DNA from: Massilia sp. MS-15
GTDB lineage: Bacteria > Pseudomonadota > Gammaproteobacteria > Burkholderiales > Burkholderiaceae_D
DNA length: 64,000 nt
Assembly: GCF_020176695.1 (NCBI RefSeq)
Contig: NZ_JAIWIA010000038.1
Coordinates: 1-64,000 of the forward strand
Direction of reading: 5' to 3'
The translations under genes and the position numbers were made by a program. The first letter of the stretch is position 1. Every line of letters begins with the position of its first letter. The notes below the pieces were generated by a model. That model was not told the DNA's origin, did no database searches, and saw only the letters and a list, made by a program, of their open reading frames with translations. Shown piece after piece: positions 20,162 to 28,700 of this stretch.

Positions 20162-20998
20162 ATGCCCGACCACGACGACCACATCGACACGCCGGATGCG
20201 CCACCCGGAGGCGCGGTATCGACGCCAGCCGCCGCGCCGGCAGCCTCCGCCACGGCTGCGGGCAAGCGTAGCCGTCCGCCCGTGCGCGAGACGCGCGTGA
20301 CGGGCCAGCCCGGCTTCGTGCTGCACAGCTATCCGTACAAGGAAACCAGCCTGATCGTGGACCTGTTCACGCGCGATTACGGTCGCGTGGGAGTGGTCGC
20401 GAAGGGGGCCAAGCGTCCGCTGTCGAAGCTGCGCGGCGTGCTGCAGACCTTCCAGCCGCTGTCGCTGTCCTTCAGCGGCAAGCATGAATTGCGTACCCTG
20501 ATCGACGCCGAATGGGTAGGCGGCATGCTGCCGCTGGAAAAGACCGCGCTGCTGTGCGGCTTCTACCTGAACGAACTGCTGGTGAAACTGCTTGCGCGCG
20601 ACGACAAGCATCCGCTGCTGTTCGACCACTACGTCTCGACCCTGAACCAGCTGGCCCATGGCGAACCGCCGCCGATCGTCTTGCGAAAATTCGAAAGGGC
20701 CTTACTTAAGGAGACGGGCGTGGCCGCCGACCTGGGGCGTTCGACCACGACGCGCGCGCCGGTCGCCCCGGCGCGCGACTATGTGGTCGATCCGGAAAAA
20801 GGCGCGCGCGAAGCGGTGCCGGCCGACGTCTGGCCCGTGGTGCTCGGTAAAACCCTGCTCGACATGGAGCGCGAGGACTACAGCGATCCGCAGACGCAGG
20901 GGCAGAGCAAGCAATTGATGCGCTTCCTGCTGGCGCACCACCTGGGCGGCGCGCCGCTGAATACGCGCCAGATCCTGATCGACCTGATGCAACTTTAG
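20162..20998 (+). CDS. recO: DNA repair protein RecO
   Basis: RecO works with RecR to load RecA on SSB-coated single-stranded DNA. The core begins around residue 45 ([19 protein letters not shown], the oligonucleotide-binding fold) and continues through [14 protein letters not shown] and the helical domain with the [11 protein letters not shown] segment. The first about 44 residues are Asp/Pro/Ala-rich and absent from short family members. Position between era and pdxJ is the conserved proteobacterial order. Confidence 0.93.
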   Translation: MPDHDDHIDTPDAPPGGAVSTPAAAPAASATAAGKRSRPPVRETRVTGQPGFVLHSYPYKETSLIVDLFTRDYGRVGVVAKGAKRPLSKLRGVLQTFQPLSLSFSGKHELRTLIDAEWVGGMLPLEKTALLCGFYLNELLVKLLARDDKHPLLFDHYVSTLNQLAHGEPPPIVLRKFERALLKETGVAADLGRSTTTRAPVAPARDYVVDPEKGAREAVPADVWPVVLGKTLLDMEREDYSDPQTQGQSKQLMRFLLAHHLGGAPLNTRQILIDLMQL

Positions 20999-21011
20999 AT
21001 AAAAGAACACC

Positions 21012-21785
21012 ATGAGCTTCCTGCAACCCCTTGGCTCCGTCATCGACCTCGGCGTCAACATCGACCACGTCGCCACCGTACGCAACGCGCGCGGCACCAG
21101 CTATCCGGACCCGATCCGCGCGGCCCTGCTGGCCGAACAGGCCGGCGCCGACCTGATCACGCTGCACCTGCGCGAAGACCGCCGTCACATCAAGGATGCC
21201 GACGTGATCGCCCTGCGCCCGCAGCTGGGCACGCGCATGAACCTGGAGGCGGCCGTGACGCGCGAGATGATCGACTTCGCCTGCCAGGTCAGGCCGCAGG
21301 ACGTGTGCCTGGTGCCGGAACGGCGCGAGGAAGTCACCACCGAGGGCGGCCTCGACGTCATCCGCTACTACAAGGAAGTGGAGAGCGCGGTGCGGCAGTT
21401 GCAGGGCGAGGGCATCCGCGTCTCGCTGTTCATCGATGCCGACGCGGCCCAGATCGAGGCGGCCAGCGCGGTCGGCGCCACCGTGATCGAGCTGCACACC
21501 GGGCGCTATGCCGAAGCCGAAGGCGAGGAGGTCGCGCGCGAGATCGAACGCATCAAGGCCGGTGTGCATGCCGGCGCCAGCCGCGGGCTGCGCGTGAACG
21601 CCGGCCACGGCCTGCACTACACCAATGTGCAGCCGATCGCGGCCATCGCCGACATCCACGAGCTGAACATCGGCCATGCGATCGTCGGCCACGCCCTGTT
21701 CGTGGGCTGGGAGAACGCGGTGCGCGAGATGAAGGCCATCATGGTGGCGGCGCGCCTTGGCGTGCGCTACGGAGCGGGGAGCTGA
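21012..21785 (+). CDS. pdxJ: pyridoxine 5'-phosphate synthase (PdxJ)
   Basis: PdxJ condenses 3-amino-2-oxopropyl phosphate with deoxyxylulose 5-phosphate to form pyridoxine 5'-phosphate. The 257-residue TIM barrel has [16 protein letters not shown] (residues 13-28), HLREDRRHI, the [13 protein letters not shown] segment and the C-terminal [13 protein letters not shown] phosphate site. The start 13 bases after recO and the stop one base before the acpS ATG indicate a continuous operon. Confidence 0.97.
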   Translation: MSFLQPLGSVIDLGVNIDHVATVRNARGTSYPDPIRAALLAEQAGADLITLHLREDRRHIKDADVIALRPQLGTRMNLEAAVTREMIDFACQVRPQDVCLVPERREEVTTEGGLDVIRYYKEVESAVRQLQGEGIRVSLFIDADAAQIEAASAVGATVIELHTGRYAEAEGEEVAREIERIKAGVHAGASRGLRVNAGHGLHYTNVQPIAAIADIHELNIGHAIVGHALFVGWENAVREMKAIMVAARLGVRYGAGS

Positions 21786-21786
21786 C

Positions 21787-22200
21787 ATGATCTACGGCAT
21801 CGGCACCGACATCGTCCAGATCTCGCGTGTCGAGGCCGCCCTCGCACGCAGCGGCCCGCGTTTCGCCGAGAAGATCCTCGGCCCCCAGGAACTTGAAAAA
21901 TACCACGCGCGCAGCAGCAAGAATGCGGTGCGCGGCCTGCGCTTCCTGGCCACCCGCTTCTCGGCCAAGGAAGCGTTTTCCAAAGCGATCGGACTGGGCA
22001 TGCGCATGCCCATGACCTGGCGCTCGATGCAGCTGCTGAACGCCCCGAGCGGCAAGCCGGTGATCGTCTGCAGCGGCGCCCTCCAACAATTCATGCAAGA
22101 TAACCGGCTCAGCGCCCAGGTGACGATCAGCGACGAAGCCGACTACGGCGTCGCCTTCGTCATCGTGACCCAGGCGCCGGGCGACACGATGGCAGAGTGA
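21787..22200 (+). CDS. acpS: holo-[acyl-carrier-protein] synthase
   Basis: AcpS attaches 4'-phosphopantetheine from CoA to the serine of acyl carrier protein (gene at 9675). The 137-residue product starts [14 protein letters not shown], with the metal-binding Asp8, and carries [13 protein letters not shown] with the catalytic Glu-Lys motif. I chose the ATG at 21787 because the family begins there. It follows pdxJ by one base and its stop overlaps the uvrC start by one base. Confidence 0.96.
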   Translation: MIYGIGTDIVQISRVEAALARSGPRFAEKILGPQELEKYHARSSKNAVRGLRFLATRFSAKEAFSKAIGLGMRMPMTWRSMQLLNAPSGKPVIVCSGALQQFMQDNRLSAQVTISDEADYGVAFVIVTQAPGDTMAE

Positions 22201-24293
22201 TGTCCGAAGCAAAACCCGAAGACAAGGGGGCGCCCGAGGTAGCGGAAGCGCCGGTGGCGTATGTGGCCGCGAATGGCGCGGCCATGCCGGCTCCCGCGCC
22301 GGTGGCCGACAAGCCCGCGCGTACCCGCAAGACCAGCGCCAGGCCCGAAGTGCCGGCCCCGCGCGCCCGTCCCGACGGCTGGCAGGCGATGAAAGAAGAA
22401 ATGAAAGCCACCCTCGAGGGCGATGCGCGCACGCCGGTACAGCCCGGCGCCGGCGCGCGCGAGCAGGTGCTGGCCACGGTCGCCAGGCTGCCCGGGCTGC
22501 CGGGCGTGTACCGCTATTTCGACGCCAACGACAAGGTCCTGTACGTCGGCAAGGCGCGCAACCTGAAGAACCGGGTATCGAGCTACTTCCAGAAGAACCT
22601 GTCGAGCCCACGCATCGCGATGATGGTGGGGCAGATCGCCAAGCTGGAAACGACGGTGACCAGTAGCGAGGCCGAAGCCCTGATCCTGGAAAACAACCTG
22701 ATCAAGTCGCTCAAACCGCGCTACAACATCCTGTTCCGCGACGACAAGTCCTACCCCTACATCAAGATTTCAGGCGGCGACGCGCCGCGCATGTCGTATT
22801 ACCGCGGCGCGCTGGACAAGAAGAACCAGTACTTCGGGCCTTTCCCGAGCGCCTGGGCGGCCAAGGAATCGATCCAGCTGCTGCAGCGGGTGTTCCTGCT
22901 GCGCACCTGCGAGGACAGCGTGTACAGCAACCGCACGCGCCCCTGCCTGCTGCACCAGATCGGCCGCTGCAGCGGGCCCTGTGTCGACCTGATCGCGCCG
23001 GAAGACTACCAGCGCGATGTCGACAATGCGGCGCGCTTCCTGCGCGGGCGCCAGACCGAGGTGCTGGCGGACCTCGAGCAGAAGATGCAGGCCTACGCGA
23101 TGGAACTGAAATTCGAGCGCGCCGCCAGCGTGCGCAACCAGATCCAGGCCCTGTCCAAGGTGCTGCACGCGCAGAGCATGGAGACCGTTGGCGACGCCGA
23201 CGTCGACGTGATCGCGGTGGTGGTGCAGGGCGGGCGCGCCTGCGTCAACCTGGCCATGGTGCGCGGCGGGCGCCACCTGGGCGACCGCGCCTATTTCCCG
23301 ACCCACGTGGGTGACGCATTGGGTGGACCTTTGGGAGAATGCCCGATCGAGACTGAGGTGCTGTGCGCCTTCCTTGCCCAGCACTATGCCGGCCAGTTCA
23401 TCCCGGGCACCCTGATCCTGAACATCGAATTCGACCAGCCGGAACTGATCCATGCGCTGGCCCAGCAGTGCGGCCACCGCATCAACCTGATTTTCCAGCC
23501 GCAGGGGCAGCGCCGCCAGTGGCTGGAGCTGGCCTGCAAGAACGCCGAGATCTCGCTGGCGCGCCTGCTTTCCGAGCAGGGGTCGCAGCAGGCCCGCACG
23601 CGCGCCCTGGCGGATGTCCTGAACCTGGACGCCGAGACCCTGGACGAGCTGCGCATCGAATGCTTCGACATCAGCCACACGGCGGGCGAGGCGACCCAGG
23701 CTTCGTGCGTGGTGTTCCATCACCACGGGATGCAGAACGGCGAATACCGGCGCTTCAACATCAACGGCATCACCCCGGGCGACGACTACGCCGCGATGCG
23801 CCAGGTCTTGCAGCGCCGCTACGAAAAGGTGGCCAACGGCGAGGGCGTGATGCCGGACATCGTGCTGGTCGACGGCGGCAAGGGCCAGGTCGAGATGGCG
23901 CGCCAAGTGTTCGAGGAGCTCGGCCTGCCGGTCTCGATGATCGTGGGCGTGGCGAAAGGGGAGGGCCGCCGCGTGGGCCTGGAAACCCTGATCTTCGCCG
24001 ACGGCCGCGCGCCCCAGGAGCTGGGCAAGGAATCGGCCGCGCTGATGCTGGTGGCCATGATCCGCGACGAGGCGCACCGCTTCGCCATCACCGGCATGCG
24101 CGCCAAGCGCGCCAAGGCCCGCCAGGCTTCGCGCCTGGAAGAGATCGAGGGCATCGGCGCCAAGCGCCGCCAGCGCCTGCTGGCCCGCTTCGGCGGCCTG
24201 CGCGGGGTGATCGACGCCAGCGTGGAAGACCTGATGTCGGTCGAAGGCATCTCGAGCACGCTGGCGGAAGAAATCTACCGCCAGCTGCACTGA
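22200..24293 (+). CDS. uvrC: excinuclease ABC subunit C (UvrC) with N-terminal extension
   Basis: UvrC makes both incisions in nucleotide excision repair. The GIY-YIG nuclease domain begins around residue 90 ([28 protein letters not shown]), followed by the UVR motif (about 290-325), the RNase H-like domain ([25 protein letters not shown]) and C-terminal helix-hairpin-helix repeats ([21 protein letters not shown] cut short here to its pattern). The first about 85 residues are Ala/Pro-rich and not part of the family core. The ATG at 22200 overlaps the acpS stop by one base; Met67 is an alternative start closer to the core. Confidence 0.95.
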   Translation: MSEAKPEDKGAPEVAEAPVAYVAANGAAMPAPAPVADKPARTRKTSARPEVPAPRARPDGWQAMKEEMKATLEGDARTPVQPGAGAREQVLATVARLPGLPGVYRYFDANDKVLYVGKARNLKNRVSSYFQKNLSSPRIAMMVGQIAKLETTVTSSEAEALILENNLIKSLKPRYNILFRDDKSYPYIKISGGDAPRMSYYRGALDKKNQYFGPFPSAWAAKESIQLLQRVFLLRTCEDSVYSNRTRPCLLHQIGRCSGPCVDLIAPEDYQRDVDNAARFLRGRQTEVLADLEQKMQAYAMELKFERAASVRNQIQALSKVLHAQSMETVGDADVDVIAVVVQGGRACVNLAMVRGGRHLGDRAYFPTHVGDALGGPLGECPIETEVLCAFLAQHYAGQFIPGTLILNIEFDQPELIHALAQQCGHRINLIFQPQGQRRQWLELACKNAEISLARLLSEQGSQQARTRALADVLNLDAETLDELRIECFDISHTAGEATQASCVVFHHHGMQNGEYRRFNINGITPGDDYAAMRQVLQRRYEKVANGEGVMPDIVLVDGGKGQVEMARQVFEELGLPVSMIVGVAKGEGRRVGLETLIFADGRAPQELGKESAALMLVAMIRDEAHRFAITGMRAKRAKARQASRLEEIEGIGAKRRQRLLARFGGLRGVIDASVEDLMSVEGISSTLAEEIYRQLH

Positions 24294-24311
24294 AGGGCGC
24301 GCACTGTGGAC

Positions 24312-24343
24312 GTGGGGTGGGCGGGTCTCCTGCCCACGCGGTG
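24312..24343. repeat. REP-like palindromic repeat after uvrC
   Basis: GTGGGGTGGGCGGG then CTGCCCACGCGGTG is a third, more diverged copy of the unit at 7682 and 14794, placed 19 bases after the uvrC stop in the 173-base gap before pgsA. Confidence 0.65.
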
Positions 24344-24466
24344 CCCAGGGCGCGGGCCACGGGCGCACGCTCGCGATACGGCATGCAGACGCGTCACCTA
24401 GTCCAATTTGCAATACCCATGTAGACTTACGCGGAAACTTTCATTCCCGTAATCAGTGCTTCCTCC

Positions 24467-25048
24467 ATGCCCTTCAACATCCCGATTCTCCTGACCTGGT
24501 TACGCGTAGCGCTGATTCCCCTGGTTGTAGGCGTTTTCTATCTTCCCACCCACTGGCTGCCGCTGGCCGACCGCAACCTGGCGGCGACCCTGGTCTTCAT
24601 CATCGCCGCCATCACCGACTGGTTCGACGGCTTCCTGGCGCGGCGCTGGAACCAGACCTCGGCCTTCGGCGCCTTCCTCGACCCGGTGGCGGACAAGCTG
24701 ATGGTGGCGGGGGCGCTGCTGGTGCTGGTGCAGCTGGACCGGGTGAACGCCATCATCGCCTTCATCATCATCGGCCGCGAGATCACGATCTCGGCCCTGC
24801 GCGAATGGATGGCCCAGCTCGGCGCCACCAAGTCGGTGGCGGTCAGCTCGCTCGGCAAGATCAAGACCGCGGCCCAGATGACGGCGATCCCGATGCTGCT
24901 GTTCCATGACGTGGTCCTGCAGATCGATACCCACTACTGGGGCGAGTACTTCCTGTGGCTGGCCGGCGTGCTGACGGTCTGGTCGATGTTCTACTACTTG
25001 CGCCGCGCCTGGCCGCTGATCAAGGAAAAGGCCCAGGTGGGCAACTGA
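24467..25048 (+). CDS. pgsA: CDP-diacylglycerol--glycerol-3-phosphate 3-phosphatidyltransferase
   Basis: PgsA makes phosphatidylglycerol phosphate, the precursor of the anionic phospholipids, in the inner membrane. The 193-residue product has the CDP-alcohol phosphotransferase motif D-x2-D-G-x2-A-R-x8-G-x3-D-x3-D in TDWFDGFLARRW and AFGAFLDPVADK, and several hydrophobic helices. It is downstream of uvrC, as in many Proteobacteria, separated by 173 bases that contain a palindromic repeat. Confidence 0.96.
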   Translation: MPFNIPILLTWLRVALIPLVVGVFYLPTHWLPLADRNLAATLVFIIAAITDWFDGFLARRWNQTSAFGAFLDPVADKLMVAGALLVLVQLDRVNAIIAFIIIGREITISALREWMAQLGATKSVAVSSLGKIKTAAQMTAIPMLLFHDVVLQIDTHYWGEYFLWLAGVLTVWSMFYYLRRAWPLIKEKAQVGN

Positions 25049-25075
25049 GCTTGTAATAAATGTTCGGTCTCATCC

Positions 25076-25103
25076 TTGACGTACGGAATAGAATCTCTAT
25101 AAT
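25076..25103 (+). promoter_or_regulatory. sigma-70 promoter of the tRNA operon
   Basis: TTGACG (25076-25081) and a perfect TATAAT (25098-25103) are separated by 16 bases, the strongest sigma-70 match in the window. The sequence after the -10 is GCCTGCC, a GC-rich discriminator of the kind linked to stringent control of stable RNA genes. Confidence 0.88.
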
Positions 25104-25145
25104 GCCTGCCTGTTGCGACGACAACGCAGCAGGATGAAAGACAAA

Positions 25146-25221
25146 GCGGGAGTAGCTCAGTTGGTAGAGCGCAACCTTGCCAAGGTTGAGGTCGAGAGTT
25201 CGAGACTCTTCTCCCGCTCCA
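25146..25221 (+). tRNA. tRNA-Gly (anticodon GCC), copy 1
   Basis: The 76-base gene has acceptor arms GCGGGAG/CTCCCGC, a D-arm with AGCTCAGTTGGTAGAGC, the anticodon GCC in the loop TTGCCAA, the T-loop GTTCGAG and an encoded CCA end. It reads GGC (and GGU) glycine codons. A second identical copy follows after 39 bases. Confidence 0.97.
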
Positions 25222-25260
25222 CAGGTTTTACGGCACGCGCGGCGTGTGTTTCACTCCTAA

Positions 25261-25336
25261 GCGGGAGTAGCTCAGTTGGTAGAGCGCAACCTTGCCAAGG
25301 TTGAGGTCGAGAGTTCGAGACTCTTCTCCCGCTCCA
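25261..25336 (+). tRNA. tRNA-Gly (anticodon GCC), copy 2
   Basis: This is an exact 76-base duplicate of the tRNA at 25146-25221, including the encoded CCA. The 39-base spacer is unrelated to the sequence upstream of copy 1, so the duplication covers essentially only the tRNA itself. Confidence 0.97.
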
Positions 25337-25410
25337 CATTCAGGGAAGCCATGGCGTCCCGGTTGATACGGCACATAACCCGCCGGATCAGCTAGCCTAA
25401 GATGAAATCT

Positions 25411-25484
25411 GGCGAGGTAGCAAAGCGGTTATGCAGCGGCCTGCAAAGCCGTCTAGACGGGTTCGACTCCCGTCCTCGCCTCCA
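25411..25484 (+). tRNA. tRNA-Cys (anticodon GCA)
   Basis: The 74-base gene has acceptor arms GGCGAGG/CCTCGCC, anticodon GCA in CTGCAAA, the T-loop GGTTCGACTCC and an encoded CCA. It lies 74 bases after the second tRNA-Gly and is the last gene before the terminator, so the three form one transcript. Confidence 0.97.
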
Positions 25485-25527
25485 GAACATGTTCATCCCT
25501 TCGCACAGGGTTGAGTAGAATAGTGAT

Positions 25528-25558
25528 AATTGCCCGCTCATGCGGGCAATTTTTTTTC
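25528..25558 (+). terminator. Rho-independent terminator of the tRNA operon
   Basis: AATTGCCCGC (25528-25537) and GCGGGCAATT (25542-25551) form a perfect ten-base-pair stem with loop TCAT, followed by an unbroken run of T. The remaining bases to 25792 hold no gene or repeat that I can support. Confidence 0.93.
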
Positions 25559-25792
25559 TCCCTTGAACATGGGGGCGCAGAGGAGTAGCGCCACGAGTGT
25601 CGGCCCGACAAGACGGTTTCGTCGACCCATGCGCAGCGACCAATGCTTCCAGGGCATCGTTTCGCCGGATAAACCTGGTCAACCTCCCAGCTTCGCCCAT
25701 GAAAACCGGTCGAACCCTTTATCGTGCGCTCATGCATGCGCCCGAGGCAGGCGGATGGGCAACCGGGCACCCGGCAAGGATGCAAGAACGTT

Positions 25793-28700
25793 TCACGCTG
25801 CATCCGCGCCCAGTTCAACGCGATTGCGTCCCGCCTCCTTGGCACGGTACAAGGCGACGTCGGCGCGGCGCATCAGCGTGTCCGGATCGCCGGCCTCCTG
25901 TGACGCCTGGATCGCGATGCCGACGCTGATCGTTACACGGCCCATGGCCGCGCCGGCATGGGCGATGCCGAGTGCGTCGATCGCGCCGCGCAGCGATTCG
26001 CCAATGGCGTACGCCTGCCCGGCGCCGGTATTGGGCAGCACGATCGAGAACTCCTCGCCGCCATAACGTGCCGCCAGGTCGCCGCTGCGGCGGGTGCCCG
26101 CCGCCAGCGCATGCGCGACACGGATCAGGCAGGCGTCGCCGGCCTGATGGCCATAGCGATCGTTGAACTTCTTGAAGTGGTCGACGTCGAGCATGATGAC
26201 GGCGAGCGGCTGGCCGGCGCGCGCGGCCCGCGCCGACTCGCTGCGCAGATACTCGTCGAAGCGGCGCCGGTTGGCCAGGCCCGTCAGGCCGTCGGTGATG
26301 GACAGGGTGGCCAGCTTGCGGTTGGCCTCTTCCAGTTGCGCGGTGCGTTCGGCCACGCGCTGCTCCAGGCTGTCGTGCAGTTGCGCGCTGGCGATCGAGA
26401 TCATCGACTGGGCGCCGAGCATGCGCAGGAACTCGACACGCTCGTCGGTGAACGAAGCTTCCGCAAGCCGGTTCTCGAAATACAGGATGCCGTCGATATT
26501 GCCCGCGTGCCGCACCGGCAGGCACATGACGGAGCGTGGCCGCTGCTGCAGCACGTAGGGATCGGCGGCGAAGCGCGAGCCCTGCGCGATATCGTCCTCG
26601 ATGACCGCGACGCCGGTACGGATCACGTAGCGCAGCAGCGACAACGGGAATTGGGGGTCGCTCGCGGCGTCCAGATCGATCTGGCGCGCCTGCAGGACCG
26701 TAACGGCATCGCCATCGACATCCGCTTCCAGCCGGACCACCCCGTCGGATAGCAGCAGCAGGCGCGCCACCTGGGCCCCGGCGTTTTCGCGCGCGACGGC
26801 AATCAGGCGTTGCAGTACCTTGCGCACGCCCACTTCATTGGCGACGGCCTGCGTCGCCTTCAGCAGCGATGCCAGGTCGAGCGCGGCGGCGCCTCGCGTC
26901 AGCGTGCCTGCATGCGACTGCAACCCGTCGTCGTCCGCTTTTGCCAGCAAGGCGCCGTGGCGGTCGCGCATCTGCGTCACCTTGCCCTCGGCCCCCCATT
27001 GCGCGTAGCAGGCGATGGCATCCCTGATGAACACCGCGGCCACCCGCGGCAGGCCCTGGTCGATCCAGCATTCGCCGCACAGCTCATTTGCCAGCGCCTG
27101 GATGTTGACGTAAGCAGCCTGGCCGGCGGCGTCGATCGCACGCTGGTAAGTCCGCGTCGCCAACGCCAGGTCCTGGCGGTAGCGTGCGACCTCCGCCTGC
27201 ACCAGCGCGTACTTGGCGCCGAGATCGCTTGGTCCGAGCTTGGCCCAGCTGGCCAGACTGGCTTGCAAGGCGTCGATCCTGTCCAGCACCTCGGCCGCAT
27301 CGGCACGGGCGGGATCGCGCCGCAAGGCGCGGATCCAGATCAGCGCTGCGTACAAACTCGTCTCGGGTACCTTCGCCTGGCCACGCATCATCCGGATCAC
27401 GATGCCGACCTGGCTGGCAAGCGCTTCGGCATCGGCGCTGTCGAACAGGTAGGCGTTGCGGATTTTCCCCTGCAGGTAGTAGGCGCGGAACAGGTTCGAG
27501 CCGCCATATTGCTGGAGGAAGCCGGCTTCGCTGAAGCCCGCGTCATCGTAGCTGTCACTACGCGGGATGAGGCCCATCAGGCACTTGATCGGCTGGATCG
27601 CCGCGCCCACGCAGCAATCGGCCATGGCCTGCTGCCCGTTGGCGCGCATCAGCGCCAGGTCGCGCTCGATGGCGTGCAGCAGGTCGGGCAAATAGTCCCC
27701 CAGGATGATCCGCTCGGTCGCGCGCACCGCCGCCACCACGCCGACCTGCACGAAGTCGCCGATTTCCAGCGCCCAGCCGAACGCTTCCTCGTACAGCGCG
27801 TCGGAGCTGCGCAGCGGCCGTGTCCAGTGGCTGACCAGCGCCGCGAACATCAAGGCCGTCTGGGTGCGCGCCTGCAGGTTGGTGCGGCTTCTGGCCAGCG
27901 CCAGCGCCATCGCGCCCAAGCGGTGGCTGCGCGCATGGTCGCCGTCCTGCAGCGCCAGAATGGAGGCATAAGCAACATACGCCACGGCGCTGAAGTCGCT
28001 GCTGCCCTGCAGCGTGGACAAGCGCGTCATCAGCAGCACCATCAGCTGGCACAGCTCCTGTTGGCCGGCATAGTAAGCGGCCATCCACAGCGCATGCATC
28101 ATCGGCAGGGCCGCCACCGCGACCGGATCGGCCATCTCGCGAGCCTCCAGCAGCTCGCTGGCGACCAACTCGGGCGCGCGCGTGCCATGCAGGCGCGCGA
28201 TATCGGCGAGGAGCGCGTCGAAGCGCGCTTTCTGTTGCGCGACGTCGTGCGGAATCTCGAATCCCAGCAGCGCCAGTCCGTCGCGCAGCACGGCGATGGC
28301 GTCCTGCAGGCGGCCCTGCAACTGGTACTGGTGCGCCTGGACGGCGATGCACCGTGCCTGCTGCAGCGGAGCCGGACTGCGCGCGCGTGCCAGGGGATAG
28401 ATCGCCTCGGCGGTGTCGAACTGTCCGCACAGGTAGGCCGCTTCGGCCATGCCGAGCTGGAGGTCGTGCCAGAGGCCGGCATGACTGCGCCACGCATCCG
28501 CCGGTAACAGCGCGAGACCGATGCGCATGTGCTCCAGGGTGGTCGTGAAGGCCGCCGAACGGCGCGCCTTGGCGCCGGCGCGCCGGTTCATCTCCGCCAG
28601 CTGCACGCGTTCGGCGGCGTCGACAAGGGAGGCACGGCCGGCGTTGAGCTGCTCGACGATCTCGAACAGCCGCTCGTCCTGCCGTTCCTGCGGCGTGTGC

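Noticed and set aside
25146..25336. Duplicated 76-base sequence as a possible CRISPR or integration repeat
   Set aside because: Both copies are complete tRNA-Gly genes, and no integrase or further repeat units are near.
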